Part shown: positions 1 through 9,274 of the stretch, piece by piece
Layout: each line of letters starts with the position of its first letter
How positions within the stretch are numbered: the stretch's first letter is position 1
Assembly: GCA_005223375.1 (NCBI GenBank)
Contig: RXOD01004778.1
Location: 1 to 18,335 of the forward strand
Direction: 5' to 3'
From: Amoebophrya sp. AT5.2
Lineage: Eukaryota; Sar; Dinophyceae; Syndiniales; Amoebophryaceae
Length of the DNA stretch: 18,335 nt
Translations under genes and position numbers: made by a program
The notes under the pieces: model-generated
Seen by the model: the letters and a program-made list of their open reading frames with translations, nothing else
What the model was told of the DNA's origin: nothing
The model's database searches: none

Positions 1-246
1 CCATCCCCAACCTTGAGCCAAAAAGTGGAGCGAAAAAGTATGATAGCTGGAAATGTGTTGGCGTTCATGATGAGCCAAGACAACACATCGGCATTGCGTT
101 CCTTGGGCTGCTGCGCATTCATTGGCGATGCTGTCACTATGGTGGTCATGCGGTTGGGAACTGATGGCATGCTCAGCACGCTAGCCAGTGATCTACGTGG
201 TGGAGCAAAAGCGATCTTGGAAAGTTTTGAAAACTTTTGCCTTTAA
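1..246 (+). other. weak open frame at window edge
   Basis: A plus-strand frame is open from the first base and ends at a stop at 244-246, about 81 codons. The first ATG is at position 40. The translation is mildly protein-like, with a hydrophobic stretch (IAGNVLAFMM) and a second (DAVTMVVMRLG), so it could be the 3' end of an exon from a gene beginning outside the window. It could equally be chance: the stretch is short, matches no family I recognise, and lies opposite in orientation to all other supported genes. Confidence 0.15.
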
Positions 247-1764
247 CTTGAGCAACTTGAAGAAGAGAACAAGAGCGTCTTTCCACACGTTGGGGATCAG
301 TAACGGGGTGAACTTTCGATCCACTTGCTTCCACGTAAGTCGCATTCTGCAGTAAATGGCAAGCTGAACCGAAGGAACCAAAACAGATCTATGAAGCATT
401 GGCAAAAACAGATCCAAGCTAAGTAATGATCGGAGAACAAACCAGCTAGACCTAGAAAAGACTTTTGTTCCGAGTTGACGCTTCTTACGCAGTCTCTACT
501 TCGCCATCATTTGCCTCTGCCATCATGTTTTTATCGGTCTTCACTCTTCGCGGGAAAAGCATCCAAAAGGTCTTTCTGGTCTGTGCAATGCTGCTGAATA
601 AGATGTCGAGAGCTCCTGTATACACCCGCTTCGTCCCATGCATAACATGAAAGACATAGCGGGCATTTATTGAAGCGCCTGAAAATACTCGCAGCGTGAG
701 AAAATTTCTAAGTGCCTCACCGCCGAGTATGGCACTCCTGCAAAGTGTGAACGCGCGTAAACTTAGTTTGGGGCTATGCCAATACTCGCGGCCGCGTTAC
801 TCGCGCTATTGGTGCGAGCGGCCACATTACTCGCGCTATTGGCTCGAGTGGCCACATTACTCGCGCTATTGGCTCGAGCGTCCTCGCTTGTCCGAGCATC
901 ACCGCAAGTGCTTGCTCAGCAGCCGCCGGTGATCCGAACAACAACACGCCCACGTCAAAGAAAGCGTCGCTCGGTCTGCCGTCCACACGTGTGCATGCCG
1001 TTTTCGACTGCAACTGCTGCATCATCCCTGAGGCTATGTTTAGTATTCTCCTTGATCGACCCTGGAGGTGTAGCCTTGTTAGTGTTCTTACTCTAAGGCG
1101 AGCAATATTAGTTCTACAGTGAATCTGAAACTGAATTCGTCCAACTCAGAGAATTCTCAACAAGAAAAAGGCGGCTCTTTCGTTACTCGAGGTGGTGCGG
1201 TACGGTTTTGCGTACCGCGAGGAAGTCGTGCGTCATAGATATAGACGGATAAATTGAAGCTCCTGACACTTCTATTTTTGAAATAGAAGTACTGCCGTCC
1301 TACGAGAGAGTTAGACGAATCGTTTATCCGCCTTTTCCTCGTCGCATAATACGAAGGGTTGCGAGAAAAAACAATGGAAAATCGCATACGCGCCAACACA
1401 GGGGTAGGGTTAGAAGGTTTGGTTTGCGTTTTTAGTGCGTCCGTGTGCGAAAAACAGCACCCAAATATTGCGAAGCTCGTACATTTATGGAACAAATTGA
1501 ATAACTTGATTGTGACCTACCGCAGGAACAGAAATGCGTTTCATAGCCCAAATGACATTCCAAAAATCAAGATAAATGAAGGCGCTATGCCCTCCATCGG
1601 TCCGAAACGCGCTATGTAATTTTTGGCTCCCTTCTTGTTCTAGAGCGAGTATAGGAAGTTCATGCACAACAACAGCGACATTACTGCACGAGCCACCACT
1701 TGTTCTGGATACATTTCCTATTTCTTGTTTCTAGCACAAGACTGCTAGAACTAGCACAACGCAT
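247..1764. other. non-coding stretch, no convincing gene
   Basis: Visibly less GC-rich than the coding regions to its right. Only short open frames (about 60-110 codons) are present on both strands, with no recognisable domain and no consistent splice-linked reading frame. It holds one minisatellite (797-880) and ends in an ATTT microsatellite. No RNA gene was recognised. Confidence 0.5.
797..880. repeat. 30-bp minisatellite, about 2.8 copies
   Basis: Units start at 797, 827 and 857 and share the core TTACTCGCGCTATTGG followed by a variable TGCGAGCGG / CTCGAGTGG segment and CCACA. Copies 2 and 3 are nearly identical; copy 1 differs at a few bases. A half-unit (AATACTCGCGGCCGCG) precedes the array at 781-796. 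Because 30 is divisible by 3, the array stays open in several frames on both strands, giving repetitive peptides that are probably not real proteins. Confidence 0.85.
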
Positions 1765-1784
1765 ATTTATTTATTTATTTATTT
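1765..1784. repeat. ATTT microsatellite abutting the mobile element
   Basis: Five ATTT units in a row end directly at the left boundary of the first copy of the 263-bp repeat. The second copy of that repeat is also preceded by ATTT (4666-4669), which hints at an AT-rich insertion preference. Confidence 0.8.
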
Positions 1785-2045
1785 TAGAACGACAAGGCAC
1801 TGGGGAAAGGACGACCGGCGAACATCATCTGAGGATCACACAATTGCAGCTCCCACGAGCTGTAGCATTTATTTTTATGCTTAGTCCACCTCGATCACAC
1901 TCCGCTCCCAGGAAAACTAAGCGCGCGAATGTCCATGGAGTATGGTATCCGTCATTGATGAGATCAGCATGAGAAAACTGGCCGAGTCTGTTCACGAAAC
2001 GCCTGCGCACGAACATAGCACTTTCGCGGGCCTCTGCCGTTCCAA
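1783..2045 (+). mobile_element. 263-bp MITE/introner-like element, copy 1
   Basis: Matches positions 4667-4929 base for base by eye, with no gaps (constant offset of 2884). Its ends form imperfect terminal inverted repeats: the left end reads TTTAGAACGACAAGGCAC, and the reverse complement of the right end begins TTGGAACGGCAGAGGCCC. Both continue to a shared GAAAG. Inside are two small hairpins: CAGCTC-CCAC-GAGCTG near 1846-1861, and AGCAT/ATGCT around an A/T-rich loop near 1864-1881. No transposase is encoded; the open frames through it are shadows. Flanking bases show no clear target duplication for this copy. Short size, inverted ends and no coding capacity fit a non-autonomous DNA transposon (MITE) or an introner-like element; the class is inferred. 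Confidence 0.75.
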
Positions 2046-2167
2046 ACCGTTTTGTCGAAGTGTGGCCAAAGCGCAGATGGAATCCAAACCGCCCCCGCTT
2101 TGGCTGCGCAAGACAAAACGCAAAGGTTGAGGCCCGCACCCGCCACCACCTCGTCGGCGCCCGCTGC

Positions 2168-4192
2168 TCAGCTCTGTCGATGGTGTTTCTCTCTAACTCG
2201 ACCGCGCCATGGCCATCTGTTCGCCCGTGATCCTATGCATCCGCCGCGGCTGCCGTCGCTGTTCTGATCCGCCCCGAGCCCGGCCCAGCTATGACCTTCT
2301 GCTGTCGCCGCCCGCCAACCCCAACCGCCGCGCAGACGTCGTCGTCTCGCTCTCCGCTGGCCGGCGATGTTGCTCCGTTCGCTTAATGCCACAGAGGAAA
2401 GTCGAAAGTCTGCGGAAGAGGCAGATGGCCGGCTCCAAACGCAGAGTTTCGACGCCCGGCGCCGTCCTTGGAAACCAGCTGCGGCTCCTTCGTCGCACCA
2501 AACCCTCGACACCCGCGCGCCCCCGTAGCATCCGGGTCCACTTCGCCCCCGCCGCGTAGCTCGCGTTGGCCTGTGAAGGGACATCCAGCGCCGGTGGCAG
2601 CAGGCCGCTTCCGATGTGCGCCCCCGCTGGTGCGCAATGGTCGTCTCCGCCCGCGAAGAGATCGGGTCGCGATCGCCCCCGCCCGCAATGCTGGATCTGA
2701 AGTTCGAACGCCTCCCGCCTCCGTGTACTCGCAGCGTCCCGGGATCGGGCGGTGGCTCGGGTTCCGGCGGGTGGCGCGGCGGCTCCACCCTGTCCTCGGC
2801 CTCGCGCTCCTCCTCGCACGGAGAAAGGTTGGCACCGATCTCGCACGCCCCGGGAACGACGCCGCGCTGTTGGCCACGACAGAAGGGACCATCGCAACCG
2901 CAGTCCGCGCCCGCAGGCTCGTGGTCGCGAGTAGAAGGGGCGCCGCCGGACTTGCTTGCTGGCGTTCCGTCGAGCTCGTAGGCGAAAGCTTCGCCACCCG
3001 TGGAAGGAGGAGAAGAGGCGGGTTCCGTCGTGGGGTCGCAAAAGGCACCGCGATGCAGGGCGCGGAGCGCGTCCGGCTCCGGGAGCAAGAAGTCCGGGAT
3101 CGGGTAGTCCTCGAGTGCTCGAGGCAGCAGGAAGTCTGGAATTCCGCTAAGGTCACTGTTGGCGGAGCAGAAGGACGCGCGCGGGCTGCCGCTTCTCGTA
3201 GACGACGTCGCGGAACAAGGATAACTGCTGGGCCTCGGCGACGTTATCGAAGAGCAAAGGCCGCCTGTTCGTTCCGCGTCTGCTGTCGGCGTACTCGCAG
3301 GTGAACGCCGCGCGGGCCGGTGCTGGACATCGTGGCCCAAAGAAGTAGCTTGCTGCCGCGTCGCGATCGATCTGAAAAGATGCGGGCCGCCGGCCGCCGA
3401 GGATGAATCCGAAAACTGGCTGCGCGGCGATAAAGGCGAAGCCGCGTGGCCGGAAACCGTTGCCGGCGTCCTCGCGCCCGCTTGCTTAGCGTCGCAGAGA
3501 CTGTAGTTTGTTTCGCCCTTGCCGAGGTCAAGAAACCGGTCGACTTCGCGCTGCCACGCCAGTGCGTCCCGCACTCGCTGCCTGATCTGGTTCACACTTC
3601 CGAGGCGAAGGCGTTTCGCATCGCTCGGCCGCAACTCGGTGCCAGTCCGCAACTGGTAGACCGCCAGTCCGCACTCTGGAACCGCGCCACGACACAAATC
3701 GCCGCCGAGCGTCAACACGATGTAGCTGTCGCAGGTGGTTCCGATGTACCACAGTGGTCTAAGACAGTCACGCGTCGACGCTGCAGTGATGACTTCCTCC
3801 GCGTACGTCGCTGATAGCGAGAAGTCGTCAACGCGACGAAGGTAGAACGTCGCCGACGCGGGTAGCGTGTACGGATGCCCATGCTCCAGGTGCTGGAGGC
3901 GAGGCGCAGCCGCGTACTCTGCCGTTGCGCGAAAACTTTTCTCGTCATGTTTCGCTGTTGCTGTGAAGTCCGGCCGCGGGATGGTAGCTGTCCCCGTGCG
4001 CCACTCGTCCGGATAACTGCACGCGCGCCAGAGTTTCGGATGGGATTGCGTGTCGAAACGAAACGAGGGGAGGAGAAACTGCTCGCGCCGCGACCACAAG
4101 GCGCTGGCTTCTCGCGCTGCTGCTGCAGATCCATCCGCGAGCTGCTCAACCGTTGGCCGGCCACCATCGTCGAGCGCGCCGCTATTGAGCAT
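2168..4192 (-). CDS. hypothetical protein, 674 codons, family unknown
   Basis: The frame opens with ATG at 4192; an in-frame TAA lies about 40 bases upstream. Residues about 30-235 look globular and balanced in composition (for example LWRACSYPDEWRTG and PLWYIGTTCDSYIVLTLGG), with no family I recognise. From about 235 the protein becomes Ser/Pro/Ala-rich and probably disordered. It contains a short internal duplication of IPDFLLP around residues 345-370, a Cys-containing patch (CGCDGPFC), and an acidic EEEREAEDRVEPP followed by a Pro/Glu run near 465-485. After about residue 500 (below about 2700) all three minus frames stay open and the translation turns Arg/Trp-rich, so an unrecognised intron or a different 3' end is likely there. 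Two copies of the 263-bp element flank the gene. Opposite-strand frames (for example 2468-3304) look like GC-driven shadows. Confidence 0.55.
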   Translation of the reverse strand: MLNSGALDDGGRPTVEQLADGSAAAAREASALWSRREQFLLPSFRFDTQSHPKLWRACSYPDEWRTGTATIPRPDFTATAKHDEKSFRATAEYAAAPRLQHLEHGHPYTLPASATFYLRRVDDFSLSATYAEEVITAASTRDCLRPLWYIGTTCDSYIVLTLGGDLCRGAVPECGLAVYQLRTGTELRPSDAKRLRLGSVNQIRQRVRDALAWQREVDRFLDLGKGETNYSLCDAKQAGARTPATVSGHAASPLSPRSQFSDSSSAAGGPHLFRSIATRQQATSLGHDVQHRPARRSPASTPTADAERTGGLCSSITSPRPSSYPCSATSSTRSGSPRASFCSANSDLSGIPDFLLPRALEDYPIPDFLLPEPDALRALHRGAFCDPTTEPASSPPSTGGEAFAYELDGTPASKSGGAPSTRDHEPAGADCGCDGPFCRGQQRGVVPGACEIGANLSPCEEEREAEDRVEPPRHPPEPEPPPDPGTLRVHGGGRRSNFRSSIAGGGDRDPISSRAETTIAHQRGRTSEAACCHRRWMSLHRPTRATRRGRSGPGCYGGARVSRVWCDEGAAAGFQGRRRASKLCVWSRPSASSADFRLSSVALSERSNIAGQRRARRRRLRGGWGWRAATAEGHSWAGLGADQNSDGSRGGCIGSRANRWPWRGRVREKHHRQS

Positions 4193-4384
4193 TGCGGGGC
4201 CGTCGATAGATAAATGCCTAGGTTAAGTCGGGAGAGGGACAACTCCCGGAAGCCGCACCGCGTGGGTTCGGCACCGGAAACCCTCGGAGCCCGCAAAGCG
4301 TAGGCTCAACATCCGAAAAACAAGCAGTAGACCTTCTCGACGCACGCACGTAGTTCTCGCGGGTCGTTCGCGCAGAAAAATTTG

Positions 4385-4607
4385 CGCAGTCTCGCAGGTT
4401 GGTAGCTCTCGCAAGCAGGCTCGTGTCGCACGCAGATGGGTCTCGTCTCGCACGCAGGTGGGTCGGTCTGTCTCGTCTCGCACGCAGGTTCGTCTCGTTC
4501 GCACGCAGGTAGGCTCGGCTCGCAACACGCGGAAAGGCTCGGCTCGCAACACGCAGAAAGGCTCGGCTCGCAACACGCAGAAAGGCTCGGCTCGGCTCGC
4601 AGGCACA
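4385..4607. repeat. tandem array upstream of the 674-codon gene
   Basis: Three 24-bp units (4512-4535, 4536-4559, 4560-4583) share GGCTCGGCTCGCAACACGC followed by GGAAA or AGAAA; the last two are identical and the first differs by one base. To the left is a more degenerate series built on CTCGCACGCAGGT (several copies between about 4385 and 4510), and on the right a truncated GGCTCGGCTCGGCTCGC. The array lies 5' of the minus-strand gene starting at 4192 and directly left of element copy 2. Arg/Cys/Glu-rich frames through it arise from the repeat and are not called as genes. Confidence 0.85.
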
Positions 4608-4666
4608 CGTGAAGGCGTTGTGGCTCTCACCCAGGACGACCGCCAAAAAGCTTTACGCCGGAGCCA

Positions 4667-4929
4667 TTTAGAACGACAAGGCACTGGGGAAAGGACGACC
4701 GGCGAACATCATCTGAGGATCACACAATTGCAGCTCCCACGAGCTGTAGCATTTATTTTTATGCTTAGTCCACCTCGATCACACTCCGCTCCCAGGAAAA
4801 CTAAGCGCGCGAATGTCCATGGAGTATGGTATCCGTCATTGATGAGATCAGCATGAGAAAACTGGCCGAGTCTGTTCACGAAACGCCTGCGCACGAACAT
4901 AGCACTTTCGCGGGCCTCTGCCGTTCCAA
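4667..4929 (+). mobile_element. 263-bp MITE/introner-like element, copy 2
   Basis: Apparently identical to 1783-2045 and in the same orientation. The core from AGAACG (4670) to GTTCCA (4928) is bracketed by ATTT on both sides (4666-4669 and 4929-4932), a possible 4-bp target duplication, though chance cannot be excluded for so short a match. Identity over the whole length suggests recent movement or gene conversion. It sits between the 24-bp tandem array and the 3' flank of the large gene. Confidence 0.75.
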
Positions 4930-5229
4930 TTTCTTCCCCGATCGTGGAGCTAGCACTACGAGCCATCTTCGTCCTCGGCTCATCCATCCACTCATCCACC
5001 CACTCATGCGGTAACGTGTTTCAAGTAAGATCATTCCTCCTGTAGCTCCTACTTACCGTCATGCATCCAATAGCTATTTTGTTTTTTTAGATCAAGTCCT
5101 CGGCTCGAAAGTATGTTGTTGAAGCAGGTTTACACTTAACATGCAAAGCATCGTCGAGGATACCTCGTCGTTCTCCTCACGGTTAGGAGTCGTGCAGTTG
5201 TTCGACGTGATATTAAAGGTCTTAGTTTA
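4930..5229. other. intergenic, 3' flank of the large gene
   Basis: No gene seen. On the minus strand an AATAAA (5231-5226) overlaps the TAA stop of the large gene. It is too close to the stop to be called confidently as a poly(A) signal. A short CATCCACTCATCCACCCACTCAT-like simple stretch lies near 4983-5008. Confidence 0.4.
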
Positions 5230-8200
5230 TTAGTAGAACATCAACGAGACCGGTTCGTTGGCTCCGAGCGAGATGACGTAGTCCGGTGCGCGGTCTGGTC
5301 TCAGTCGCAGCCGAATGTCGGATCGCGTGACGTAGTGGTGGATATTCAGCTCCAGCCGCATCACTTTCCCGCCTGCCGGGAATGGCGGCGTCGCGCGCCG
5401 GCCCTCCCCCAGGGTCATCAGCACCTGCCATCGCATGTTGATGCGGTGCGTCACCACGTCGACGCCGAAAAAGGGCTGGATCACGTGGAACCGCAAGTCC
5501 AGTTCGCGCAGCTCCGTCCTGTCGTCAAGATCTGCCTCGCGAGTGAACCCGCGAGCCCGCCCTGCCCCCGCTCTGTCACCTTGCGCACCCGAGGACCCTC
5601 CGAAAAAATCGGCGTCGAACAGAAACCGCTGGCCGCGGGTCCCCCGCATCGGCAGCAGGCCTTCGCGGTATTCCGCCGGGTCGGGGTCTCCGGGTCGCTC
5701 CGGCGGTCGCGCGTGCGTCGTGAAGTGGGGCTCGAGCGGACCCTCGGGAAACAGGTGCCGCCGCAACCTGCACTCGGAAAAGTCCACGGAAGGTTCTCCC
5801 TCGGAAGAGAAGCGACTTCCTTTTGATTTTGCTCTACCCCCACCGAAGGAACTCGTCGGCGTTGTTCGTCTACTCTCTTGCCGGTGTGGTCGGTTGCCCG
5901 TCGGTTCGGTACCTGCTTCTCGATTGCCGGCGCCCAGCGATCCTCCGCGGTCCTCCTCCTCGTCGAGATTCCGGCCAAAGAGATTCGGGTTCCTGAGGTT
6001 GGGTGGAAGGTTGTCCTCCGCGACAATAACAGCAGCGTCCGCGAGCTCCACATGCTCCGCCAAGCGGAACTCCTCCTCCACCTCCTCCCGAGCCGCCAAT
6101 CGACGCAGTCGTCGTCTAATACCAGGAACAGGTGGGCCGTCTCGTTCCGGCGCATCAATCGGGGGTTGCTGCTCCTGTTCCCGCTCCCACGCCAGCTGGT
6201 TTAGTAGTGCATTCCGGTGCGGACGATGGAGTGGAGCGGGGGCGGCAGGCTCCTCGCCAGACGACCCGTCGTCATCGTCATCTACAAGGGCAACGAGCCT
6301 GTCAAACTCGTCGCTCAGTTCCTGCTCGCGACGTGCTTCCTGATGTGCGTGCTCCCGTCGTTCCTGCAGTTCCTGTTCTCGCGCGACAACATTGTTACCA
6401 CCGGGGAGAAGTGGCAGCGGAGGAGGAGCCTGTCCCTGTGCCTGAGCGTTAACATTGTTACCACCGGGGAGAAGCGCCGGCATCGGAGGAGGAGCCTGTC
6501 CTTGTGCTTGCGCGTCAACATTGTTACCACCGGCGAGAAGTGGCGGCGGAGGAGGGGCCTGTCCCTGTGCTTGCGCGGCAACATTATTACCACCGGGGAG
6601 AAGCGGCGGAGGAGGAGGAGCCCGTCCCTGTGCCTGCCCTAGAGCGTCGTTGAAAAGGGGGTACTGAGGAGGAGGTGCTAAGTCTGCCGCAGCAGGATCC
6701 TCGTACAGCAGCCGGTCGCGGTAAATAGCAGCATCGTCCTCATTGTCACTATCGTCCGCCAGGATCGCTGCCGCACGGGCTGCAAGGAAGTCCCGTTCGT
6801 CCTCGTCCACCCCCAGCATCTCCAGCAAGGTGTCCACGCGTGACGCGGCACCGCTGCTGCTCGCCCGCGGCTCCTCTTTGCAGCCGTCGAAGAGAACCTG
6901 AGCCAGCCCGCGGTCCGCGGTCCAGACGCGTTTCGCCCAGTCTTTGAGAGTTTCTCCCCCTGTTTGCAGAGTGTGTGCGAGCGGATTCTTCGCCGGCTGC
7001 GCCTGGTCGCCCGCCGGGGTCGTCCACGTTCCCAGGCCGGGCTGGTAAACGCGCCCGTCTCCGTTTCCGGTTCCATCGCCTCCCCCGTCGGGCATTGCAG
7101 CTTCCTGCTCTTCTGCTGTTCCACCCCCTCCCGCAGCTTCATCTCGGGGCCGCTCCGCCGCACGTGCAACAACAGCTGCTGGTCGCCCTGCAGCGTCCGC
7201 CTCTTCGTCCTCGTGGAAACCCCTTTCTGGGCGCATGGGACCGCGATGAAAGACGCCCGCCGCTGCGTCGGGGGGGACGCCGACGCCTCCTGCAGCCGTC
7301 GCTGCTGCGTCGACCGCGCGCTGTCGCTCGGTCGTGAGATCGCGTTCGGTGGGCACGAGTTCATCCGCGTGCAACGCTTTCGCGGCAACCCGCGCGTGCC
7401 GCAGGTTGAACACCGACCAGGTCCACTTATCCACTTCGCGACGAAAGCCTTCGTACTTCTCCAAACTCCTCCTCCAATACGACGCTCCCACGTCCCGCAC
7501 GAACGACTGTTGAGGCGGTAGTTCCCACGACGACCTGGACACAAACGACGCCGGCGCGGGTGTGGCGGAAAAATAGTTGGCAGCGCTCTTGGTCGGAGGG
7601 AAGGTCAGCGAAGCTGCAGAGGATGGAAGCGGGCCGGCACTACCTGTACTGCGCGCCGGGGGTTGGCGGCGCATCATCTGGTCAGAAGGAAGCTCGTCGT
7701 CGATCCAGCCACCGTAATCTCGATGGTGCATCCACCTGCCCGGGGGATCCAGGAAATCCAAACCCTCCTCGCGGTAGCCGAGGAGGTGGTACGGTGGCTC
7801 CCGCGGCTGTCGCTGCACGCGACCGTAGGCGCGCTGCGCCCCGTTGTGAACCTCCGCGAGCATTTCCAGAAACGCGCCGCTCGGCCCGAGAGACTCCAAG
7901 ACCCAGCCGGCATACAAGGTCGCGAACCGCCGCACCGGAAATTCCTCGTATTGCAGTGGCGCTCTCAGATCGGCCTTCTTTTTCTTCTTCTTCTTCGTCT
8001 GATGGCAGCCACGCCCACCAGCAGGCTCGCCCCCGTCTCGGTGCACAGGAGCCCCAGCAGCTGTGCCGGCGACCACCCGTGGCGTCGGCCCCTCGTCGCC
8101 GGGGGGAGCCACCATCTCGCCCTGTTCCTCCGGCGAGTCGTCCCCGGTGGATAGGCGACTTTGCTCCGGAGGCGAGAGAGGCACACCGGGCAAGGCCACC

Positions 8201-9274
8201 GGCAAGGGCGGTTCACCGCCCTCGGCGAGCGACACGTTCGACGACGAATCCTTGGACTTGAGAGAGTCCTGCCTGGAGGGGGAGCGGAAGGGGTCGCCCA
8301 AGGTAGCGTCGATGGAGCAGTCGTCTGGTGTGGTGCTGGTTTTATTCTGCCTCCTCGTCATGTGGTCGTCCGGGAAATCCCCCTGCAGGGGAGCACGGAC
8401 AGAATTAGCACTCGTGAGGCCGAAGCCAGCGGGCAGTCCAGGCTGTGCGGCAGTTTCGCCTGCGACCGAGTGTTCCTCGTCGGCGTTGTCGAGGGAGAGG
8501 GCGTGCAGACGACGGAGAAGTTCGTCCGCGGCTGCATCGTGCTCCCCGGGCTCGGGGTTGAGGCTGCGGCTTGCATCGGTCAGACCTCCTTGTGCGAGGG
8601 TCGGAGGCTGAGCAGCTGGAATGATTGGATCTGGCTGTAGGCCCGAAGCAGAGGAGGACGGTTTCGCCCCCTTGCGCTTGCTGTCTGAAGATGTTTCGGG
8701 CGTCAGATTCCCCGAAGCGTCCGGCTCCGGCGCGACCCGTTTTCCGCCTCGAGAAAAAATGCCTCTTCTGCTACTCGGAGCATCGCCCTTCTTGCACACC
8801 GGAAACCCGCTCGCCAGGGAGGATGACCCGACTCTCGGGAGCGCCTTCGACACACGGGCGGCCGCGCGGCACGTGTACAGAGCAGCGTCGGTAGTTCGCT
8901 TGAGCAGCGATCTCGATTTCTCCTTGCTCGGCGTGGAGTTGGACCCATCAGAAACCTGCACCGGAAACGATGTTACAGAGCCGCCGGAACCAGAAGGCGA
9001 CGTGCGAGAAGCTTGCCGCTCTAACTCGGGGCTCCCCTCGCCTTCGTCAAAGATTGGTGTGTCGATCTCGATGCCACCTGGTTTGCCCGGCCGATTGTCA
9101 TCAGAAGGGACAGGGCTGTCGCCGCGGCTCGCAAACACCTGCCGAAGCATCGCGTCAGCAAGATCTGCCCTGCCTTTCGTATGCGGGTGTCCACAGGCTG
9201 TCTCGTTCCGCTGCTCTGGCGCCGACGGTGCAGCGCCTCCTGCCGCAGCAGCAGCCGCCAGACCAGCGGATGAC
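5230..9274 (-). CDS. exon 4 of large gene: long C-terminal exon
   Basis: Encodes about 1,347 residues and the TAA stop. An ATG at 9150 is available as an independent start (1,306 residues), but the frame upstream of it, back to the acceptor at 9274, has the same biased composition (APEQRNETACGHPHTKGRAD). In order it contains a basic/Ser-rich region; a Lys run near 7980-8000; a folded-looking part (LQYEEFPVRRFATLYAGW to RDYGGWIDDELPSDQM, about 7670-7960); acidic clusters; the fourfold Pro-rich repeat; a Glu/Arg-rich, probably helical part; and a compact C-terminus with alternating hydrophobics (FHVIQPFFGVDVV to ANEPVSLMFY). No family recognised. Confidence 0.65.

Noticed and set aside
797..880. 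Possible CRISPR-like array
   Set aside because: Repeats are contiguous with no unique spacers; a simple minisatellite in a eukaryotic context.
1398..1418. GGGGTAGGGTTAGAAGG resembling telomeric TTAGGG repeat
   Set aside because: Only a single degenerate unit; no array.
1700..2139. Frames within the 263-bp element (and 4458-5014)
   Set aside because: The same short peptides appear in both copies only because the DNA is duplicated; the frames enter from unrelated flanks and no transposase-like motif is present.
2698..2712. GTTCGAAC as a tRNA B-box
   Set aside because: No matching A-box or cloverleaf around it; it lies in a coding frame.
4218..4684. Overlapping minus-strand frames encoding Arg/Cys/Glu repeat peptides
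   Set aside because: They are translations of the tandem array in several frames at once; none has non-repeat support.
5226..5231. AATAAA on the minus strand as a poly(A) signal for the large gene
   Set aside because: It overlaps the stop codon, leaving no room for a normal 3' UTR, and the host may not use this signal.
5435..6343. Long plus-strand frames opposite the large gene (also 11368-12282, 8621-9280, 2468-3304)
   Set aside because: They mirror GC-rich minus-strand coding sequence; the minus frames are longer, carry phase-preserving repeats and connect through introns, so these are shadows.
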